Shown here one piece after another: positions 1 to 5,519 of a stretch of 7,498 bases of DNA. Made by a program: the position numbers and the translations under genes. Under the pieces are notes generated by a model. The model had not been told where the DNA came from. It saw only the letters and a program-made list of their open reading frames with translations, and made no database searches. Positions within the stretch are counted from its first letter, which is position 1. Each line of letters starts with the position of its first letter. This DNA comes from Smithellaceae bacterium (GTDB lineage Bacteria > Desulfobacterota > Syntrophia > Syntrophales > Smithellaceae), in the NCBI GenBank assembly GCA_028701435.1, contig JAQVQT010000088.1, forward strand, positions 1 through 7,498, in the 5' to 3' direction.

Positions 1-540
1 TTCATCGCAACGGCCTTGATGCAGCCCTATCATACAGGCCCCTATTTCTATCTCATCCTGGCAGGTCTGGTCTTTTGCTTCGCGGGCGACATCTGTCTGG
101 CCTTTTTCTTTAACCGCAAGGTGTTTGCGGCCGGTCTGGCGTTTTTCCTCACGGGGCATGTCGCCTATATACTGGCGTTTTTCATTACCTCCGGCATCAA
201 CGCCGGCACCTGGATCTCCCTCGCGGCGATTTCCATCATTTCCGCATACGTATTTATCAGACTGCGTCCACACCTCGGTCCCATGATGGGTCCGGTGATC
301 GCCTATGTTGCCATCATCTCCATCATGGTGGTGGGAGCGGCCTCTTTTGCCGTCCGCCAGGACTTCTCCGTTCAAGCCCGGGCGCTGGTGATGGCAGGAT
401 CCATTCTGTTTTATGTTTCAGACCTGTTTGTGGCCAGGCACCGGTTTGTGAAAAAGAGCATTCTCAACCGTTACGCCGGTTTGCCGATGTACTACGCCGC
501 CCAGTTCATGCTGGCCTTTTCCGTGGGAATGATTCCGTAA
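1..540 (+). CDS. YhhN family membrane protein (lysoplasmalogenase-like), 5'-truncated by window edge
   Basis: Integral membrane protein of the YhhN/TMEM86 family. Characterised members hydrolyse the vinyl-ether bond of lysoplasmalogens, but many bacterial members are untested. The frame is open from base 1, so the real start lies upstream; 179 residues are visible against roughly 210-230 for the family. Visible hallmarks, numbered from the first codon: a hydrophobic helix containing AGLVFCFAGD (the conserved Gly-Asp pair, D30), FLTGHVAYILAF (Gly-His, H53), a late GSILFYVSDLFVARHRF segment (Ser-Asp, D141), and a final LPMYYAAQFMLAFS helix. These polar residues buried in helices match the family's proposed active site. 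About six membrane segments remain. The TTG and ATG at bases 16 and 19 fall inside the protein and are unlikely starts. It ends 11 nt before the LarA-family gene on the same strand, so the two are probably co-transcribed. The family call is secure; the enzymatic activity is inferred. Confidence 0.85.
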   Translation, partial: FIATALMQPYHTGPYFYLILAGLVFCFAGDICLAFFFNRKVFAAGLAFFLTGHVAYILAFFITSGINAGTWISLAAISIISAYVFIRLRPHLGPMMGPVIAYVAIISIMVVGAASFAVRQDFSVQARALVMAGSILFYVSDLFVARHRFVKKSILNRYAGLPMYYAAQFMLAFSVGMIP

Positions 541-551
541 GGGAAAATCTG
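541..551 (+). promoter_or_regulatory. Ribosome binding site for the LarA-family gene
   Basis: An AAGGG core (539-543) overlaps the last bases of the upstream stop codon and sits 8 nt before the ATG at 552. The whole gap is 11 nt, leaving no room for a separate promoter. This supports both the chosen start and co-transcription with the YhhN gene. Confidence 0.5.
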
Positions 552-1844
552 ATGAAGGCGGAAATACGATATCACCATACTCTTCTCGACATAGATTTTC
601 CTGATACAAGCCGGATCTATCGTTCCTCCTACGATACTCCCGCGGCTTTAGAATCAGAACTTGTTCTGCAGGCCGTCAGAAATCCGATTTGCTCGGATGG
701 CCTTGTGGATTCCATCAAGAAAAAACCCCGCGGCAATGTGATGATCGCGGTGTCGGACATTACGAGGCCGATCCCCTACCGGACGTTTTTGCCGGCTCTT
801 CTTTCTGAAATCGAGTCAACCGGAATCGATCGGAAACACATTACCCTTCTGATTGCCACCGGCATGCACAGGCCCGGCACAAAGGAAGAAAGAGCCTTCA
901 TGTTTGGGGATGAGATTACCGCCGAATATAGAATTCTGGATCATGATGCTGAAGGAGATATGGTCACTCTTTCCGGAACAAGCCATTCCGGTGCTCCGGC
1001 AAAACTCAACAGAGACTTTGCGAAGGCGGATTATAAAATCGTCATCGGGCTTGTCGAGCCTCATTTTATGGCAGGTTTTTCAGGCGGGCGCAAAACACTT
1101 TGTCCCGGGCTCTCCTCCATGGAGACCATCAAGCACTTTCATGGGTATGAGTTCCTCTCTCATCCAAGGGCCGGCATTGCCCTGCTGGAGGGGAATCCCT
1201 GCCATGAAGAGGCGCTGTCCGTGGCCAGACTTGCCTGTGTTGATTTCAGCCTTCAACTTGTCGTGAATCATGAAAAAAGGATCGTCCGGGCCTTTGGCGG
1301 GGATCTCTTCGAGGCGCATACCCGGGCATGCGATTATGTAATAGGAAAAGCCTGTCCGGTCGTTGAGGCGAAGGCGGATGTCGTGGTTACCGGTTGCGGC
1401 GGCTATCCTCTGGACGCCACCTTTTATCAATGCACCAAAGCGCTTGTCACAGCCCTCCCCTGCGTAAAAAAAGGAGGGACGATCATCGCCGCGGGAGGAT
1501 GCGTGGAAGGCGTCGGCTCACGGATGTATGAAGACATGCTCCGCAAGTACAGCAACGATTTTCCCCGCTTTATCCGCGATATCAGAAGCTCCACCGACAT
1601 CGTAAAAGATCAGTGGCAGATACAGATGCAGGCCAGAGTCTATGAGAAAACCGGACTGGAGAACCTCTATTTCTTTACCCATGGAATTGCCTCCCGCCAC
1701 AGCTCATTTCTGGGAGTGAACATTAGGAAGGCCGGTTTAAAGAGGATTGCCGGCGAGCTGCAAAAAACGGTTGACGATCTGGCCGGGAAGCAATGCTCTT
1801 TCGCCGTGATCCCAGAAGGACCCTATTGCGCGCCGGTGGTTTAA
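552..1844 (+). CDS. larA: LarA-family nickel-pincer 2-hydroxyacid racemase/epimerase homologue
   Basis: This 430-aa protein matches lactate racemase LarA (N-terminal DUF2088 domain plus C-terminal LarA domain) in length and order of motifs. LarA swaps the stereochemistry of lactate using a Ni-pincer nucleotide bound to a lysine; homologues act on other 2-hydroxyacids. Residues lining up with Lactobacillus plantarum LarA: D69 and R72 in SDITRP (D72, R75), H106 in IATGMHRPG (H108), H171 in GLVEPHFMAGFSGGRK (H174), the pincer-anchoring K181 (K184), the nickel ligand H197 in IKHFHG (H200), Q293 and K296 in YQCTKA (Q295, K298), and W355 (W358). The spacing is conserved to within one residue, so the enzyme should be active if cofactor is supplied. 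The maturation genes larB, larC and larE are absent from the window and must lie elsewhere. It is convergent with hrpB. The family assignment is firm; lactate as the true substrate is uncertain, so the symbol denotes the family. Confidence 0.88.
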   Translation: MKAEIRYHHTLLDIDFPDTSRIYRSSYDTPAALESELVLQAVRNPICSDGLVDSIKKKPRGNVMIAVSDITRPIPYRTFLPALLSEIESTGIDRKHITLLIATGMHRPGTKEERAFMFGDEITAEYRILDHDAEGDMVTLSGTSHSGAPAKLNRDFAKADYKIVIGLVEPHFMAGFSGGRKTLCPGLSSMETIKHFHGYEFLSHPRAGIALLEGNPCHEEALSVARLACVDFSLQLVVNHEKRIVRAFGGDLFEAHTRACDYVIGKACPVVEAKADVVVTGCGGYPLDATFYQCTKALVTALPCVKKGGTIIAAGGCVEGVGSRMYEDMLRKYSNDFPRFIRDIRSSTDIVKDQWQIQMQARVYEKTGLENLYFFTHGIASRHSSFLGVNIRKAGLKRIAGELQKTVDDLAGKQCSFAVIPEGPYCAPVV

Positions 1845-1860
1845 TGGTTGACTCGAATTA

Positions 1861-1920
1861 ACCCGAAATGTCGAGAATAAAGATCTGACACCAAATCACC
1901 CGAAATATTTTAGTGGGGTC
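1861..1920. repeat. Short repeat block between larA and hrpB, probable fragment of a dispersed mobile-type repeat
   Basis: The gap between the convergent larA and hrpB genes (1845-1909) is AT-rich and patterned. ACCCGAAAT occurs twice in direct orientation (1861-1869 and 1898-1906). The 32-nt stretch 1861-1892 is related, in inverted orientation, to the block upstream of hrpB: 13 of the first 15 bases match the reverse complement of 4462-4476. A second piece, TTTAGTGGGG (1909-1918), matches TTTAGTGGAG at 4441-4450 in 9 of 10 bases and runs into the hrpB stop codon and its last codons. CTCGA (1852-1856) and TCGAG (1871-1875) form a 5-bp stem with a 14-nt loop, too weak and without a T-run to be called a terminator. 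The general look recalls the repeats that accompany IS200/RAYT-type (Y1) transposases, but that is recollection and no transposase is present here. Confidence 0.5.
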
Positions 1921-4429
1921 GGCCTTTGGTTTTTTGAGTCGGCGCAGCGTTCCAGGGGTCGTCGGGCCAGGGATGCTTCGGGTAGCGGCCTTTGAGCTCT
2001 TTTTTCACCTGAGGATAAACGCTGTTCCAGAATTGCTTCAGGTCCTGCGTGATTTGAACGGGCCGGCGGGCGGGCGACAGAAGGTGGAGAAGCAGTTTGA
2101 CCCGTCCTTCAGCGATGGCCGGTGTGTCGGCCAGACCGAACATCTCCTGAAGCTTCACCGCCAGAACCGGAATTTCTCCGGAAATATAATCAATCGGAAT
2201 ATGGCGGCCGCTGGGAACGCAGATCGTTGCAGGCGCGCGCTCATTCAACAGACGCCTCTCTCTCCAGGATAGCCTCTCCTGAAGCGCAGGCAAAATGTTC
2301 AGTGCGGCAAGATCGCCTGTGCCGCGGATGCCGGAAAGCCAGGGCAAAAGCCAGTTTCGGGACGCCGCCAGAAGCGCATCTTCGGAAAGGTCCGGCCAGT
2401 TTTCTTCGGGAAAGGCATCTCTCATAAGCCGCACGCGGGCCTGAAACTGCCTGGCCTCGCGGCTGAAATTTATTTTCGCTGCTTTCGACCGGATGGCTTC
2501 GCAAAGAAGTTCCGCAACTTCTTCCCCGGTCGGTTTCGCCGGTCTTTCCGAAAGCGTGATCGCGCCCAAACGCTCTTCCATTACCGCAACGATGCGTCCT
2601 TCCTGCCGGTCCCACTCCAGGCGCCGCAGGGTTTCGATCTCCCCCGCCAGCTCCTCCCGAATGATTCCCTCCGTCAGCGGCTCGGCCATATGCACCGTAC
2701 CCTGAGCCTTCTCGCCTTTATCGACCACGGCAGCCACCATATAGGGGCTTTGGGCCGCAAGACTCATCAAGGAGAGCTTCACCCCCCGGCCCTGCCGCAT
2801 CACGTAGCGGCCTTCCCCATCTTCGCGCCTTTGGGCAACGCGGTCGGGAAAGGCGCAAAGCAGCAGTCGGGCGATCGTGCCGCCCGCCTCTTCGCCTGCG
2901 GCTTCACGGGTTTTTCCCAACAATCGCCGGAGCTGTCTGGAAACCGCATCCACCGCGCGCAAAGCATATGGATCAGCCTCCGCGGCGAGCTTTTTCTCCT
3001 TTCGCCATTGACGAAGAAGCGCCAGGCGATCGCTCAAATCAAGACCGCCCGACGCATGCGCGCCGCGCGACCGGGAAGAGCGGAGGATGTCCCGCTCGGA
3101 CAGGAGCGCCGCCAGATCCGCTCCCAACGACGGACAGCCGATCTCAGCCGCTTTTGCGAGCAGGCGGCCCAGGCGCGGGTGAACCGGCAGGCGCACCATG
3201 GCCTCGCCCGCCTTCGTAATCGCTCCTGTGGCATCCAAAGCCCCCAGTTGCTTCAGCAGATCACGGGCTGCCCGCCAGGCCGCGGAAGGCGGCGCATCCA
3301 GCCAGGACAGCATCGCCGGATCTTTGACGCCCCAGGCGGCCAGATCCAGAACCAGCGACGAAAGATCGGAAAGGGTAATTTCCGGCGGAGCAAAGGAGAT
3401 GAAGGATGAAAATGTATGGAGACTGTAAAGCCGGTAGCAGACGCCCGGTCCCAGCCGACCCGCGCGGCCTGTTCGCTGCCGCGCCTGCGCCTGTGAAACA
3501 CTGACGGTGGCCAGACGGTTCATGCCGGTTACGGGATCGTATTCCAGCCTGCGGGTCAGGCCGCTGTCAATCACCACCCCGACGCCTTCAATGGTAAGAC
3601 TCGTTTCCGCGATGTTGGTCGCCAGCACAATCTTTCGGTTCCGCGCGGGAAGGATGGCCCTCTCCTGCTCTTCAAAGGGAAGATCGCCGTAGAGATGATG
3701 CAGCGATACGCCGCCGGGCAGCCCTTCGGCCAGCGCGTCGCTTGCGGCGCGAATCTCACCCGCGCCCGGCAGAAAGACAAGGATGTCGCCTGTCGTCTCG
3801 CGCAACGCTCTTCGGACAACTTCCGTCACTCGCTTTGTGACCGGCTGATTCGGACCATCCCCGCAGTAGCGCTGCTCCACCGGGTAGGCGCTCCCCTGAG
3901 ACGTGATGACCGCCGCATCGCCGAGCAGAGCTGAAACCGGCCCGCCTTCCAGCGTGGCGGACATCACGAGAATCTTCAGATCGTCGCGCAGGCCGTGCCG
4001 AAGTTCGAGGCACAGCGCCAGGGCAAGATCCGTCTGAAGGCTACGCTCATGAAACTCGTCAAAGATCACCATGGCGACGCCCGCAAGACCGGGATCGGCC
4101 AGAATGCGCCGGGTCAGAATCCCCTCCGTCATCACCTCGATGCGGGTTTGTTTCGAGACCCGGCTGTCAAACCGGATGGAATACCCCAGCGTCTGCCCGA
4201 CTTCCTCTCCCAGCCTTCCGGCCATCCATCGGGCGGCCGAAATGGCGGCGATCCGCCGGGGTTCCAGCATAAGGATGCGCCCCTGTCGGGGTTCAATCAC
4301 CTCCAGGAGCGCCGGTGGAACCCGTGTGGTCTTGCCGGCGCCGGGCGGCGCCTGAAGAACCACGGAAGAATACTTCCGGATGGCTTCTTTCAACGCCGGC
4401 AAAATCTCGTCAATGGGGCAGGTCGTCAA
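1910..4429 (-). CDS. hrpB: ATP-dependent helicase HrpB (DEAH/RHA-type)
   Basis: This 839-aa DEAH-box helicase of the HrpB family is close to the usual ~810-850 aa and complete. Helicase motifs are intact and in order: Walker A PPGAGKTT (K33), motif Ia EPRR (56-59), motif II DEFH (124-127), motif III SAT (157-159), motif V TNIAETSLTI (271-280) and motif VI QRTGRAGR (318-325), followed by the helicase-associated domain. The HrpB-specific C-terminal domain is present, with PIDY, LLSPARRPVQIT and GRYPKHPWPDDP (814-825). It should be a cytoplasmic NTP-driven nucleic-acid helicase; the cellular role of bacterial HrpB is poorly defined. The start is TTG at 4429: an in-frame TAA lies five codons upstream, no ATG precedes the Walker A region, and GGAGG stands just before it. 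The last residues (GRPH and stop) fall in a repeat-like block shared with the upstream flank. The gene follows the GRE, activase and small frame on the same strand but has no obvious functional link to them. Confidence 0.96.
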   Translation of the reverse strand: MTTCPIDEILPALKEAIRKYSSVVLQAPPGAGKTTRVPPALLEVIEPRQGRILMLEPRRIAAISAARWMAGRLGEEVGQTLGYSIRFDSRVSKQTRIEVMTEGILTRRILADPGLAGVAMVIFDEFHERSLQTDLALALCLELRHGLRDDLKILVMSATLEGGPVSALLGDAAVITSQGSAYPVEQRYCGDGPNQPVTKRVTEVVRRALRETTGDILVFLPGAGEIRAASDALAEGLPGGVSLHHLYGDLPFEEQERAILPARNRKIVLATNIAETSLTIEGVGVVIDSGLTRRLEYDPVTGMNRLATVSVSQAQARQRTGRAGRLGPGVCYRLYSLHTFSSFISFAPPEITLSDLSSLVLDLAAWGVKDPAMLSWLDAPPSAAWRAARDLLKQLGALDATGAITKAGEAMVRLPVHPRLGRLLAKAAEIGCPSLGADLAALLSERDILRSSRSRGAHASGGLDLSDRLALLRQWRKEKKLAAEADPYALRAVDAVSRQLRRLLGKTREAAGEEAGGTIARLLLCAFPDRVAQRREDGEGRYVMRQGRGVKLSLMSLAAQSPYMVAAVVDKGEKAQGTVHMAEPLTEGIIREELAGEIETLRRLEWDRQEGRIVAVMEERLGAITLSERPAKPTGEEVAELLCEAIRSKAAKINFSREARQFQARVRLMRDAFPEENWPDLSEDALLAASRNWLLPWLSGIRGTGDLAALNILPALQERLSWRERRLLNERAPATICVPSGRHIPIDYISGEIPVLAVKLQEMFGLADTPAIAEGRVKLLLHLLSPARRPVQITQDLKQFWNSVYPQVKKELKGRYPKHPWPDDPWNAAPTQKTKGRPH

Positions 4430-4432
4430 ATT

Positions 4433-4438
4433 CCCTCC
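4433..4438 (-). promoter_or_regulatory. Ribosome binding site of hrpB
   Basis: Read on the minus strand, GGAGGG lies 3-4 nt before the TTG at 4429. The spacing is shorter than the usual 5-9 nt, but an in-frame stop (4442-4444) excludes any earlier start and no ATG or GTG competes nearby, so this site decides the start. It directly adjoins the repeat block at 4441-4476. Confidence 0.5.
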
Positions 4439-4440
4439 GC

Positions 4441-4476
4441 TTTAGTGGAGCCACATCTTAACTTGACATTTCAGGT
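4441..4476. repeat. Short repeat block upstream of hrpB, inverted relative of the block at 1861-1920
   Basis: On the minus strand this block begins ACCTGAAATGTCAAG (4476-4462), which matches the plus strand at 1861-1875 in 13 of 15 bases. A weaker AAGAT and CC correspondence continues the match. On the plus strand its other end, TTTAGTGGAG (4441-4450), matches 1909-1918 in 9 of 10 bases. hrpB therefore lies between related sequences. The block also supplies the TAA that ends the small frame at 4458-4556. It is probably a remnant or terminus of a dispersed non-autonomous element; no target-site duplication is obvious. Confidence 0.5.
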
Positions 4477-4556
4477 ATGGCGCTTGATTCATTTTTGATT
4501 CTTGCGATGAGGATAGCGTTTTCTTTTTGCAGTTTCCCGAAATCCGCTTTTTTCAT
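4458..4556 (-). CDS. Small 32-residue frame after the GRE activase, possibly a truncated gene
   Basis: This frame of 32 codons starts at the ATG at 4556 and begins MKKADFGKLQKENAIL. Its ribosome binding site AGGAG (4569-4565) overlaps the TAG stop of the activase and is 8 nt from the ATG, an arrangement typical of translational coupling. The first 23 residues are charged and amphipathic, with leucines and isoleucines spaced as in a short coiled coil, and there is no signal peptide. The final residues (PEMSS and the TAA) lie inside the repeat block at 4441-4476. This suggests that the original reading frame was longer and was cut off when the repeat arrived, leaving an N-terminal stub. I do not recognise the family. 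It could be a real small protein made with the GRE operon, a dead remnant, or chance; the strong Shine-Dalgarno site argues against pure chance. Confidence 0.42.
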   Translation of the reverse strand: MKKADFGKLQKENAILIARIKNESSAIPEMSS

Positions 4557-4564
4557 TCCATTGG

Positions 4565-4569
4565 CTCCT
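4565..4569 (-). promoter_or_regulatory. Ribosome binding site of the small frame, overlapping the activase stop
   Basis: Minus-strand AGGAG overlaps the activase TAG stop (4570-4568). It lies 8 nt before the ATG at 4556. A competing ATG at 4561 opens only ATG-GAA-TGA. It is among the better Shine-Dalgarno matches seen here, which is the main reason to take the downstream small frame seriously. Confidence 0.5.
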
Positions 4570-5509
4570 AAACGAGTTGAATCCCCTCTTCGGAAAATAT
4601 CCTTCGGCAGGCCTCCACCTTTTCCTTCTCCAGCCATGCCGACATGACAACATTGCCTCGATGGGGATTGTCCGCGCCGATTTTATCCGCTTTTTCATGC
4701 CAGAGGGGATTGTAGGGAATGAGCGCCGCGCTCCTGACACCCAGCGCGGCCAGGAATCGGGCTATGCCCTGAATATTCTCAAGGCGGTCGGTGATCCCCG
4801 GCACAAGAGGCGTTCGGGGCAGGAGCGTGATTCCGGTGTCCCCGGAGATTTTGCAGAGCCTTTCAAAATTTTCAAGAATTCGTTGATTGGAAACTCCCGT
4901 GTGAATGCGATGCGCTTTCTCATCCATGATTTTGATGTCGTAATAAATCATGTCCAGACAGGGAAGAAGCAATCTTTCGAATTTTTCAAAATCGAAAAAG
5001 CCGCTGGTTTCAAGCAGGGTATGGACTTGATGTGTTTTTAAAGCCTGGAGCAATTCGGACAGAAACTCCATGAACATCACGGGCTCACCCCCCGAAAAGG
5101 TTACGCCGCCGCCGGAGGTATCGAAAAAGGGTTTGTCCTTTAAAACTTCGGCCGCGATGTCATTCATGGACAGGCTTCGTCCGACGCGCGTGAGGGCGCC
5201 CGCGGGGCATGCATCGACACATTGAAAACAGAGGGTGCATTTTCCGCGATCGATGGAATGGACATTTAGCGGCGATACCGCCTTTTCCGGACAGACGTCC
5301 ACGCAGGTCCCGCAACCAATGCACTCTTTGCGATCATAACCGATCTCAACCTGAGCGCGCTTGCTTTCGGGATTGTGGCACCAGGAACAGGACAGGGGGC
5401 ATCCTTTAAAAAAAACGACGGTTCGAATGCCGGGGCCGTCGTCGAGCGAGTTCCCCTTGATTTCAAGAATGAGAGGCTTCCGGGCCTGGGATTCTTCCGC
5501 CTGGGTCAT
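4568..5509 (-). CDS. Glycyl radical enzyme activase (radical SAM, with two-[4Fe-4S] ferredoxin insert)
   Basis: This radical-SAM enzyme of the PFL-activase family cleaves S-adenosylmethionine and abstracts a hydrogen from a glycine of its partner, creating the stable glycyl radical. Counting from Met at 5509 (313 aa): the GNSLDDGPGIRTVVFFKGCP opening is diagnostic, and the SAM-cluster cysteines are C37, C41 and C44 (CxxxCxxC, ending in WCHNPES). A ferredoxin-like insert carries two CxxCxxCxxxCP motifs (C63/C66/C69/C73 and C91/C94/C97/C101). SGGEP (139-143) binds the methionine part of SAM. The insert is absent from classical PflA and is typical of activases for dehydratase, decarboxylase and lyase GREs, which agrees with the partner's active site. 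The start at 5509 lies 10 nt after the GRE stop and gives a normal N-terminus; in-frame alternatives are ATG 5530 and TTG 5545, which overlap the GRE. Cytoplasmic and oxygen-sensitive. Confidence 0.93.
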   Translation of the reverse strand: MTQAEESQARKPLILEIKGNSLDDGPGIRTVVFFKGCPLSCSWCHNPESKRAQVEIGYDRKECIGCGTCVDVCPEKAVSPLNVHSIDRGKCTLCFQCVDACPAGALTRVGRSLSMNDIAAEVLKDKPFFDTSGGGVTFSGGEPVMFMEFLSELLQALKTHQVHTLLETSGFFDFEKFERLLLPCLDMIYYDIKIMDEKAHRIHTGVSNQRILENFERLCKISGDTGITLLPRTPLVPGITDRLENIQGIARFLAALGVRSAALIPYNPLWHEKADKIGADNPHRGNVVMSAWLEKEKVEACRRIFSEEGIQLV

Positions 5510-5519
5510 GGCCGCCCCG

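Noticed and set aside
853..1266. 137-codon plus-strand frame overlapping the LarA-family gene
   Set aside because: Out-of-frame shadow inside a gene whose catalytic residues are all in the other frame.
1852..1875. CTCGA/TCGAG inverted pair as an intrinsic terminator for larA
   Set aside because: Only a 5-bp stem with a 14-nt loop and no following T-run; too weak to call.
2690..3409. 239-codon plus-strand frame within hrpB
   Set aside because: Antisense shadow of the helicase, with Arg/Gln/His-rich composition and no domain.
4463..4491. TTGACA on the plus strand as a promoter -35 box
   Set aside because: No acceptable -10 box lies 16-18 nt downstream, no plus-strand gene follows, and the hexamer belongs to the repeat block.
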